Shown: in pieces, positions 35,836 through 44,300 of the stretch
Numbering within the stretch: position 1 is the first letter of the stretch
Layout of the letters: each line of letters begins with the position of its first letter
Source: Acidobacteriota bacterium
GTDB lineage: Bacteria; Acidobacteriota; Vicinamibacteria; Vicinamibacterales; CAVVIG01
NCBI GenBank assembly: GCA_025463215.1
Contig: JAOBWF010000300.1
Span: 1-64,000, forward strand
Direction of reading: 5' to 3'
DNA length: 64,000 bases
Program-made: the position numbers and the translations under genes
The notes under the pieces: generated by a model
What the model saw: only the letters and a program-made list of their open reading frames with translations
Database searches by the model: none
Told to the model about the DNA's origin: nothing

Positions 35836-36840
35836 CTATGTGCCCGCAGAATGCGACGCCGAGTCCTCGAAGTTGAGGCGATCGCGAACCAGGTACATCG
35901 GCCGCTGCTTCACTTCGTCGTGGATACGGCCGATATATTCGCCCAGCAGTCCGAGGGCCAGGAGTTGGACGCCGCCGACGAAGAGTGCCGCCACAAACAG
36001 TGACGTCCATCCTGGCACGAGCCCTGAGCCTCCACCGAACTTATAGATGACAATCACGACCATTCCGACAAAGCTCGCGACCGACATCAGCAACCCGATG
36101 TGCGACGCGAGGCGCAGCGGCCTGATCGACATGCTCGTAATCCCATCCAGCGCGAAGATGACCATCTTGCTGAAGGGAAACTTGGACCTTCCTGAATGCC
36201 GCGGGTCGCGGTCATAGAGGACGGGAGTCTGCTGATATCCGACCCAGGTCACCAGGCCGCGAATAAAGCGGTGATGTTCACGGAATCGGCTCAAATCATT
36301 GACCACACGCCTGGACACCAGCCGGAAATCCCCGGTATCAACCGGAATGTCCAGGTTCGTCAGTTGCCTGACCAGTCGATAAAACATCCGCGCGGTCAGA
36401 CGCTTGAGCCAGCCTTCCCCTTGCCGTCGTCGACGCTGTGCGTACACGACGTCGAAGCCTTCGACAAACTTGGCATAGAGGTGCGGAATGATCTCCGGCG
36501 GATCCTGGAGGTCTGAGTCCATGACGACGACCGCATCGCCGCGGCTCGCTTCGAGCCCTGCCGTAATGGCGATCTGGTGACCGAAGTTTCGGCTCAGGTT
36601 GATCGCCTTGACGTGAGAATCCGCCTCGGCGAGCGCCTCGAGCGCCTGCCACGATCCGTCCGTGCTGCCGTCATTGATAAAGATGATTTCGTAGCTGATG
36701 TGAAGGCTCTCGACCACAGTCCTGAGCCGGCGGTGGAGTTCGTCGATCAGCGCCGCCTCATTCAGCACGGGCAATACCAGGCTGATTGCCACGTTCGACG
36801 GGGAGGAGGATGGATAGACTGCGCGTGGACCTGGACCCAT
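35836..36840 (-). CDS. Membrane-anchored family 2 glycosyltransferase (GtrB-like), second copy
   Basis: 334 residues. SLVLPVLNEAAL, INDGSTDGSW and MDSDLQDPPEI (the DxD-like site, about 108-118) identify the polyprenyl-phosphate sugar synthase branch. HSGRSKFPFSKM is the amphipathic segment before two C-terminal helices (about 240-262 and 275-298), and EYIGRIHDEVKQRPMYLV the usual tail. Expected to make undecaprenyl-phosphate-sugar for a membrane enzyme such as the neighbours at 33643 and 31622. ATG 36840 shares one base with the previous stop (TAATG). A GTG 16 codons later is a possible alternative. Confidence 0.87.
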   Translation of the reverse strand: MGPGPRAVYPSSSPSNVAISLVLPVLNEAALIDELHRRLRTVVESLHISYEIIFINDGSTDGSWQALEALAEADSHVKAINLSRNFGHQIAITAGLEASRGDAVVVMDSDLQDPPEIIPHLYAKFVEGFDVVYAQRRRRQGEGWLKRLTARMFYRLVRQLTNLDIPVDTGDFRLVSRRVVNDLSRFREHHRFIRGLVTWVGYQQTPVLYDRDPRHSGRSKFPFSKMVIFALDGITSMSIRPLRLASHIGLLMSVASFVGMVVIVIYKFGGGSGLVPGWTSLFVAALFVGGVQLLALGLLGEYIGRIHDEVKQRPMYLVRDRLNFEDSASHSAGT

Positions 36841-37688
36841 TAACCGTCAGACTTCCTAAAAGCCAAGTACATGGTGTCGAACAGGTTAATCGGCACGTAC
36901 CACGAGTCGAACCGCTGCGCCCACGCCGGCGCCTTGCCACCTCGAATGAATTCGGCGGCATACCGGATCACGTAACCGACCGATCGCAACCGCCCTCGGT
37001 GACACCAATCCACGAGCTCGAAGCCATGCTTCGCCGCGGCGGTGGACAGCGTCCGTGGCGAGAAATACGACAGATGATAGGGATAGTAAAAATGCCAATG
37101 CTTGCCAAAGAGGTTCGCCGTCATGCTGCCGACGTTCGGCGTCGACGCCAGAAAGACCCCGCCGGGCTTCAATGCCGCTGCGACATCCGCCAGGAATTCC
37201 TGAGGGTGGGCGACATGCTCGATCACGTCGAAGGCGGTGACGACGTCGTATTTCTTGGCGGAATGGTCTGCCAGCATCGCGCACGTGAACGCGTCGTCTC
37301 CGACCAGGAAGTGTTCGAACAGTGCTCGAGAAGGTTCGAGCCCTTCGGCGAGCACACCGTGGAGGCGTAGTCGACGGACCAACTTACCACTGCCCGCACC
37401 GACGTCGAGCAGGCGTGCTCCATCCAGGCGATAAAACCGGTTCATCCAGGACCGCAGCGACTCTTCGTTGGCCTCGTCGGCTGCATCCGGCGCCAGATAT
37501 TGCAGGTACGACGCCTCGTAGTCGCCGAGGGTATTCGCGAAATTCGGATTGACGTCCGGCGAGGCAAACCTGAACTGACATGACCCGCACGCCGAATACT
37601 CGGTGTTCTTCTTTGTGAAAAGAACGACAGTCTGGCTCGAACCACAGAGCGGGCACACGCGGCTACTTCGGGGCTGTCTGTTCGTCAC
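36840..37688 (-). CDS. SAM-dependent methyltransferase with N-terminal zinc ribbon
   Basis: 282 residues. Cys12/Cys15 (CPLC) and Cys34/Cys37 (CGSC) form a probable zinc ribbon. LLDVGAGSGKLV (93-104) is the SAM loop, FDVIEHVAHPQEFL motif IV, and LKPGGVFLASTPNVGS a strand common in SAM enzymes of sugar clusters. The layout matches Methyltransf_23-type enzymes, some of which methylate deoxysugars. Its 3' end is overlapped 26 bases by the next coding region on the minus strand (37663), which is upstream in the operon. A second zinc-ribbon methyltransferase lies at 59650. Confidence 0.85.
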   Translation of the reverse strand: MTNRQPRSSRVCPLCGSSQTVVLFTKKNTEYSACGSCQFRFASPDVNPNFANTLGDYEASYLQYLAPDAADEANEESLRSWMNRFYRLDGARLLDVGAGSGKLVRRLRLHGVLAEGLEPSRALFEHFLVGDDAFTCAMLADHSAKKYDVVTAFDVIEHVAHPQEFLADVAAALKPGGVFLASTPNVGSMTANLFGKHWHFYYPYHLSYFSPRTLSTAAAKHGFELVDWCHRGRLRSVGYVIRYAAEFIRGGKAPAWAQRFDSWYVPINLFDTMYLAFRKSDG

Positions 37689-38643
37689 TCATCGGCCTGT
37701 TGATCACTGGGACGTTGATTGCGGACTCGATCAGATAGTGCGGTCGCTGTTTCACTTCGTCGAATACCGCGCCGAGGTATTCGCCGATGATGCCGAGGCA
37801 GATCAGCTGAGTGCCGCTGAACATCGAGATCAGCACAATCAACGTCGCCCAGCCCGAAGGAAAACGACTCGAATTCAGAGACTGTACCGTGGTCACCAAT
37901 CCCACGCCGAAGCCAAAGAATGCGAACGCGAATCCGATAATCGTGGCGGCCTGGAGTGGACTCTTGCTGAATGATACGACGCCGTCGATTCCGAACCGCA
38001 CCATGCGCCGCACTGAGTACTTGGTTCGGCCGGCGCCGCGCGCGCGGACCCGGAACGGCACGGCCGTCGCGTTGAATCCCACCCAGCCAAACAACCCGCG
38101 CAGGAATTGATTCCGCTCGCGGATCTGGCTTCGAAACACATCTGCAACACGACGCGATACGAGGCGAAAATCCGCGGCGTTCTGCCGGATTTCGACATCT
38201 GAGATTTGATTGATCATCCGATAGAACAGGCGCGAACTGGTCCGCTTGGCCCAGCTGATCTCCCGCGAATCCTCGCGCAGCGTATGAACGATTTCGAATC
38301 CCTTTTCGTATTCGGCGACCAGTTCGGGAATCAAGTCGGGTGGATGTTGCAGGTCACTGTCCATCATGATGAGCACGTCGCCCATCGCGTGATCGATACC
38401 GGCGAGAAGCGACATCTGGTGGCCGAATCTCGCCGACAGGGCGAGAATCTGAACCGCCGCGTCCGCGCCGGCGATGTCCTTCAGAATCGACAGGGTCCCA
38501 TCATCGCATCGGTCGACAACAAACAATATCGCGTGGACGTACTGAGGCTCCAACCGTGCGACGACCGCCTTCAGCTCCTTGTAAAAGGACCGGATCACGG
38601 CCTCTTCGTTGAAGACCGGACAGATAATCGTCAGTGTTTTCAC
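37663..38643 (-). CDS. Membrane-anchored family 2 glycosyltransferase (GtrB-like), third copy
   Basis: 326 residues, GTG 38643 (GTGA overlap with the reductase stop). TIICPVFNEEAVI, FVVDRCDDGTL and MDSDLQHPPDL are the catalytic landmarks, with Cys replacing Gly/Ser in the second. GAGRTKYSVRRM precedes two helices (about 230-255 and 268-290); EYLGAVFDEVKQRPHYLIE closes the protein. Same branch as 9560 and 35836, so likely a polyprenyl-phosphate sugar synthase. It overlaps the start of the methyltransferase gene downstream by 26 bases. Donor sugar unknown, perhaps the product of the adjacent nucleotide-sugar genes. Confidence 0.87.
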   Translation of the reverse strand: MKTLTIICPVFNEEAVIRSFYKELKAVVARLEPQYVHAILFVVDRCDDGTLSILKDIAGADAAVQILALSARFGHQMSLLAGIDHAMGDVLIMMDSDLQHPPDLIPELVAEYEKGFEIVHTLREDSREISWAKRTSSRLFYRMINQISDVEIRQNAADFRLVSRRVADVFRSQIRERNQFLRGLFGWVGFNATAVPFRVRARGAGRTKYSVRRMVRFGIDGVVSFSKSPLQAATIIGFAFAFFGFGVGLVTTVQSLNSSRFPSGWATLIVLISMFSGTQLICLGIIGEYLGAVFDEVKQRPHYLIESAINVPVINRPMSDEQTAPK

Positions 38644-39548
38644 GGTTCCTGTCGCAAATGCTCGAGTATCTGAACGATCTGGGCTGTCGTCGGGGGCTGC
38701 GCCACCTCGTTCAGCAAGGCGTGGAGTTTCGCCGTGCTGCCGTAATGATGATCGATATCCACCGTCTTCACGAGCACGGGATCGACCTCGATCCGGACAC
38801 ACACGTCTGCCGCAGCGACCAGGGCCGCCAGAATGTCGGCCAACGTCGTCTCGACACCGGTGCAGACATTGACCACCTGGCCGTATGCCGCGGGCTGGCC
38901 GAGCAGGTTCCAATAGATTCTGACGACATCATCGACATGGATGAAATCCCGCGAAGGTTTCAGATTGCCGACGCGAATGACCGGCTCGCAACGCCCGTTC
39001 TCGATGTCGGCTATCTGTCGGGCGAAACTCTGGACGGCGCCGTGCTCAGGCATGCCGGGGCCGAGAATATTGAATGGCCGAGCCACGACCACCGGATAGC
39101 CATCAGCCGCCACCCGCTGCGCCATCAACGACTGGGCGAATTTGCTGATGCCATAGTGGTTGTACGGTCGCCCGACGAATGCCTCGGTGAGCGGCAAGTC
39201 AGCGGCGGACGGCACTCCGTATTCGGCCGACGTCCCCACAACGAGCACCGGACAGCGATGGCCGGCCCGTCCGAGCGAGCGGAACAGGACCGCCGCCGCC
39301 GCCGTATTCACGCGGTAATACATCGCGACGTCGTTCGAGGACGAGACACCTGCCAAATGCAGGATCGCATCAGGCGCAACGTCACGCACGGTTGATGTGA
39401 CCGCCTCTTCGTCAAACAAGGCCGCGAAATGGTGGTTCGCCGACGTGCGTCGAGGCCCGATGGTATGGACATCGGCTCCCTTGGTCAGTGCGTAACGGAG
39501 CATGTGCCGACCACAGAATCCGCCGGCGCCGGAGATCAGCACCTTCAC
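38640..39548 (-). CDS. Extended SDR reductase, Rmd (GDP-4-keto-6-deoxymannose reductase)-like
   Basis: 302 residues. ISGAGGFCGRHM holds the GxxGxxG site; LHLAGVSSSNDV, VGTSAEYG and YGISK (YxxxK) the catalytic residues. ARPFNILGPGMPEHGAVQSF and VGNLKPSRDFIHVDDVVR match the Rmd/GMD branch closely. A 4-keto-6-deoxy nucleotide sugar is the expected substrate, reduced to a 6-deoxyhexose with NAD(P)H. Immediately follows (four-base overlap) the nucleotidyltransferase gene and the 4,6-dehydratase gene, forming a plausible three-step route to an NDP-6-deoxysugar. Base could be GDP; not proven. Confidence 0.78.
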   Translation of the reverse strand: MKVLISGAGGFCGRHMLRYALTKGADVHTIGPRRTSANHHFAALFDEEAVTSTVRDVAPDAILHLAGVSSSNDVAMYYRVNTAAAAVLFRSLGRAGHRCPVLVVGTSAEYGVPSAADLPLTEAFVGRPYNHYGISKFAQSLMAQRVAADGYPVVVARPFNILGPGMPEHGAVQSFARQIADIENGRCEPVIRVGNLKPSRDFIHVDDVVRIYWNLLGQPAAYGQVVNVCTGVETTLADILAALVAAADVCVRIEVDPVLVKTVDIDHHYGSTAKLHALLNEVAQPPTTAQIVQILEHLRQEP

Positions 39549-40270
39549 GGTGTGGAGCTGTTCGGCATGAAGCCGGCGTGATTCGCCTGGAACAGTTCAA
39601 CCGCCGCCCGGTAATCGTCGACGCGGCCGATATCCAGCCACTGGCACTCTTCGCGATAACTGCACACCCGCTTCCCTTCCGACACGAGAAGTTGCATCAG
39701 CGTCGGAAGATCCATTCGCACGCCCGGCTTGAGGTGGGCGCGCACCGAGTCGACATTCAGGACATTGATGCCCATGCTGACGTCGAACGTGTACCGGGGT
39801 TTTTCCACATAGCGGACGAGATCGGCCTCGTCATTCAATTCGAGCACGCCGAAATCGATGTCGACGTGGCGGCGGAAGGTGCCGATCGTCGCCGCGGCCC
39901 GATGCTCGAGATGATGAGCGACGAGACGATTGAAGTTCAATGTCGTCAGCAGGTCGCCGTTCAGCACGAGGACATTTTCGTCGAGTTTGTCGAGGATGCT
40001 GGCCAGCGGCCCTGCGGTTCCGAGCGCAGCGTCCTCGAACGAGTAGGTGACCTCCAGCCCGAAGCGGCGGCCATCCTGGAAGAATGCCTCGAACAGGTGG
40101 CTCATGTGGCCAACCGCCAAAATCACCCGTGTGACGCCATGATGTTGAAGCTGACGAAGGATGATCTCGAGAATCGGATGGTCGCCGATCGGCATCAGCG
40201 GCTTGGGCAGCACCGTCGTATACGGATGAAGTCTGGTCCCTCGTCCGCCTGCAAGTATTACGGCCTGCAT
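39545..40270 (-). CDS. Sugar-1-phosphate nucleotidyltransferase
   Basis: 241 residues, ATG 40270. VILAGGRGTRLHPYT (about 4-18) with PKPLMPI is the nucleotide-binding signature; LGTAGPL and VLNGDLLTTLN (Asp binding Mg2+) follow; VEKPRY and QWLDIGRVDDYRAAVE are the sugar-site motifs. The size and WLDIGxxxDY resemble mannose-1-P or heptose-1-P guanylyltransferases (HddC/GMP pyrophosphorylase-like); a uridylyl or cytidylyl specificity cannot be excluded. Stop overlaps the Rmd-like gene by four bases, and the LegB-like gene ends seven bases upstream, so it should activate the sugar those enzymes convert. Confidence 0.85.
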   Translation of the reverse strand: MQAVILAGGRGTRLHPYTTVLPKPLMPIGDHPILEIILRQLQHHGVTRVILAVGHMSHLFEAFFQDGRRFGLEVTYSFEDAALGTAGPLASILDKLDENVLVLNGDLLTTLNFNRLVAHHLEHRAAATIGTFRRHVDIDFGVLELNDEADLVRYVEKPRYTFDVSMGINVLNVDSVRAHLKPGVRMDLPTLMQLLVSEGKRVCSYREECQWLDIGRVDDYRAAVELFQANHAGFMPNSSTP

Positions 40271-40277
40271 AGGCACC

Positions 40278-41267
40278 TCAAACCGCGTACTCGGAGGATC
40301 GGAACAACTCAGGGTGAGCAGTGACGAATTCGATGGTCCGATCGAGTCCATCGACCAGCGACCAGCGGGCGGTCCAGCCGATCATGGCCTTGGCGCGGGT
40401 CGCATCGCACAGCAGGACGTTGACCTCACTGTCCACAGGACGCAGCCGATTCGTGTCGGCAACGATTTGCTTTGTCGAGCCCATTCTCTCGAGGATCAAC
40501 GCCGCAAGATCACCGACGCTGATGGCGCGGCCGGTGCCGACATTCACGACCTGACCAACTGCTGCTGCGGCGTCAGCGATCTTCACAAACGCATCGACCG
40601 TATCAGCGACGTAGGTCAGATCACGGACGGGGTCGAGCGCTCCCAATCTGACCACGTCTTCGCGAAGGGCCTGACTGACGATGGTGGGAATCACCGCGCG
40701 GGCGGATTGCCTCGGACCGAACGTATTGAACGGCCGCAGCGTGGCAACCGGAAGACCGAACGAACGGTGGTAGCTTTCGACCATCTTGTCGGCCCCGATC
40801 TTCGAGGCCGAATACGGCGACTGCCCCTGTAACGGGTGCTTCTCATCGATCGGTGTGTACAACGCCGTACCGTACGCTTCCGACGTCGAGGTATGAACGA
40901 GCCGACCGACCCGGAACCGCCTGGCGGCCTCGAGCACGTTCAGCGTTCCCTCAATGTTGGTGCGGACGTAACTGCGCGGTGCGACGTACGAATACGGAAT
41001 CCCAATCAGGGCTGCCAGGTGGAATACCACCTCCTTGCCTTCCACAAGGCTGGCGACGAAATCTCCATCTTCGATGTTGCCTGCGGCCACATGCAACGCC
41101 GAACGAATCGGGGAAGCCAGGTGCTCGAGATTACCGTGATCGCCGCGTGAGTTGTAGTGCGTCATCGCCGTCACGTCGGCGCCAGAAATGATCAGCGCCT
41201 CGCAAAGGTGACTGGCAATAAAGCCGGCCGCACCCGTAACCAGCACCCGCCTGCCGGACCAATTCAT
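40278..41267 (-). CDS. NAD-dependent 4,6-dehydratase of the LegB type
   Basis: 329 residues. VTGAAGFIASHL is the NAD site, with Ala where the third Gly usually stands. THYNSRGDHGNLE, FHLAALIGIPYSY, HTSTSEAYGTALY, HPLQGQSPYSASKIGADKM (YxxxK) and RPFNTFGPRQSARAVIP are very close to LegB from legionaminic-acid pathways and related NDP-GlcNAc or NDP-hexose 4,6-dehydratases. It would make a 4-keto-6-deoxy sugar nucleotide. The rest of the legionaminate pathway (aminotransferase, acetyltransferase, hydrolase, synthase) is not here; instead a nucleotidyltransferase and Rmd-like reductase follow, so a 6-deoxyhexose route is the simpler reading. Confidence 0.8.
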   Translation of the reverse strand: MNWSGRRVLVTGAAGFIASHLCEALIISGADVTAMTHYNSRGDHGNLEHLASPIRSALHVAAGNIEDGDFVASLVEGKEVVFHLAALIGIPYSYVAPRSYVRTNIEGTLNVLEAARRFRVGRLVHTSTSEAYGTALYTPIDEKHPLQGQSPYSASKIGADKMVESYHRSFGLPVATLRPFNTFGPRQSARAVIPTIVSQALREDVVRLGALDPVRDLTYVADTVDAFVKIADAAAAVGQVVNVGTGRAISVGDLAALILERMGSTKQIVADTNRLRPVDSEVNVLLCDATRAKAMIGWTARWSLVDGLDRTIEFVTAHPELFRSSEYAV

Positions 41268-41316
41268 AGGGACCTCATTCCATGATCACACGACACGACG
41301 CGTACGAGAGAAGGTC

Positions 41317-44300
41317 TCACCGCTTCAGCCGGCGCTCTGCGCTCGTCTGGTCAGTCGCCATGATGCCGATTCGATCGAGTTGTGCGACCACCGCGTACGT
41401 TTCCGGAGGAGAGTCGTTGGCGACGACCACTGAGTATTCAGCATCGTCGTCGACGCGGATCAAGGCCAGAAAACCGCCTGGCACCGTGACGTTTACCGCA
41501 CGAGACCAGGCGTTGCCTTTCAGCAGGCCGATGGTCATCCCGCCCTTGCGCACGGTGCCTTCTGCCAACAGGTAACGATTACGACCGATGATCGCCGGGT
41601 TGGTCACGTACAGGTACGAGAAGCGGCCTGGCGGCTCGCCGTGTACGAACAGCCGCGATCCGCGCTGCTGGACTGACGTATCGATCAACGCGGTCGTCGC
41701 GCTCAACGGCTCAACGGGAAGGCTCACCAACTGCCGGGATACAGCGATTCCGGCAGGCGACGTCATGATTCGTTCTTCGGCGTCGCCGCGCTCCCAACGC
41801 GCAAAGGTGTCGTATGCCGGTACGTCCTGCCACCCATCGGGCACTTGCAGGACGTACGCGAGTGACGTCCTTGGGTTGCGCCCCACGAGCCGCATCCCCG
41901 CAAGGCATTCGGCGCCTGAGGCAGGCAATTCCACATCAACGGCACCGCGGGGAGCGTCATCTGCATCGCCGGTCTCAACCATCATCGAGGCATATACCGG
42001 GACAAACAATTCCGTCGATTGCATCAGCCCCTTGGGCACCCGCACATTGATGTCTTGAGACCGAGCCACCCCGGCAAGGCCGGAATTCGCCGGCCAAGAC
42101 ACTTTGACCGGTACCGCCATCAAATCACAATTCGCAGAACCGAACTTTCCGGCCAGGAAACCTGTCGCGCCCGCGTCGCCGCCGCTGCGATCGAGGAGGA
42201 CCCGGGCAACGCGGCCTTGGACCTCGACATGCCCCCGTTTCGCCCACGCGTCCGGAGGGTTTTCGGACAACGAGCGAATGACTGCATGAAGACGTCGTGT
42301 CTGATAGGCCCGTGCGGTCAGTAACGCGATCGCAAAAATGAATGATGCCGCCACCGCGAACACGGCGCCGCGCCTGGCAGCGAGCCGTAATCCGCGACGC
42401 CGCAAGTGTTCGGGCCCCGGTATGCCACGGGGCTTGGTCGCACCGGCGAATACCGCCCTTGCAACCATGGCGCTCCCGGCCGTGATGGCCCACCACTTCA
42501 CCAAGGCCACACTCAACGTGTCGGAAATCTCCATTCCAGCAGTCGCCGTGAGATATACAAGCACGAGCAGAAGCCATCCGCCGAGTCGAAACGACGCTGC
42601 GCCGGCACCAACCACGATCATTCCGACTGAGACTAATGCGGCGATGGTGACAACGGCGTAGAGTCGACCTGTCGCGGTTCGAATCGGCGACGGGACGTCA
42701 GGGCGAAGTAGACGTTCGACAATGTCACCATCGGTTCGAGCATTGAACATGTTGGCGGCGACGGCCGCATACGAGCGGGCCAGGAAGTCCGCCGGAAACG
42801 ATGCGACCAAGTCGAGGACATCGCGCTCACCTAACCCATTGCGGTCCGGTCTGTTCACGGTCCATGTTCCCGGCGGCTCCGCACGATCGAACACATCCCG
42901 GAGTGCGGCTCGCGAACCGTTCACCGAGAGCGGATCGAATGAGAAGGGGTTCCGTCGCAGCCGCAGCCGGCCATCGTTGGCCGACGAGAACTGGTCGACC
43001 ACCGAACTCCACGTTCGTCGCGGCTCGAGGTTCGCCGACCCGGTCGGCCACGCCACGACCGTGGTCACGGTGATCAAGACCGCGGCCGCGATAACACGTG
43101 TGCGAATGCCCGTTCGGCGCGAAAACTGCGCGAACGCGACGAGCGACAGCGCGACGAGCGGCGCCGGCAGCAATGGACTCGTGTGCAGCCCCTTGCCGAG
43201 TCCAAGCAGCAATCCAAGAACGACAACCATGCGCAGCATCAACGCTGTCGGCCTCTCGCGCACAACCATCCAGCTCATCGCGACGAGAGCGCCCAACGTC
43301 AACGCCACGCCAGCCAAGTCGGGTAGAGAAGGATTGTTGAGGAACCGCGCGCTCGAGAGCACAACCGCCGCAGTCCCCAGCACGGCGAGTGCTCGGCCCG
43401 TCGCGAATCTAAACAGAAGGTAGAGACCGAGCCCGACACACCCGTACAGCACGGCCGCCGCAATCGCGGGCCCGTCGATCCACGTCGCCGCCACGTTGCT
43501 CTGCCGAGCGGCATGTCGCCCCGCGACGTACAACAGACCTGCCGTTGCGCCACCCACGGCCGCCGACCGACCGAGTTCCAGCTGACATTCGTGTGCCCAC
43601 CTCTCGACAACCGGGAGATTTCGTGCCGCGGCTTCGTATGCGCTCATACACAGAAACAGCAGACCGAACATCAGCACCGATTGGTACTGCATGTAAAACT
43701 CCGGCATGATGATCGACGCCTCGAGCTGCACCAGCAACGCCGCAACCGAGACGAGCATCAGGACAAATGCCGACAGTGTTTGTGCGTACATCCAGCGCCA
43801 GGCCGAATAGACGATGACGCTGGCGCACAGACAGATCACCAGCAGGCCGCTTGGCAATCCACGGAGCGCGACCAGCACCGTGCCGTAGACCCCCCCCCCG
43901 TATTCGCCGCGATTGGACCATTCGAGCAGCGAAACGCCGGCAAGACTGAATTTGACGATGTAGAGGCGCAGCATCTCCTTGGGATGGTTTCGCCATAAGG
44001 AGCGATAGTACGAGAACAGCGCCTTTTCGTAGAGTGGGCCGAGATATGTCGCCTCAGGAATCGCCCGTTGCGCGAGTTCCAATCCGGCGCCATCGTTCCA
44101 CTCGATGTGCTCGCGGCGCGCGAGATCATTCATCGGCACCGCCAGTCCCAACACCAGCGGATGCGCAATCGGGTGGTATGTATAGTTGCCTGTCGTCACC
44201 GACGGCGTCAGCCTCTTGATCACGCCGAATTGAAAGACGCTGTAGCCGGCCGCGAACGCGATGACACTGACCACGGTGAGAGACGTGAGGGTTCGAATCC

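Noticed and set aside
40278-41267. Evidence for a complete legionaminic acid pathway
   Set aside because: Only the LegB-like dehydratase is present; no LegC, LegH, LegG or LegI homologue was recognised.
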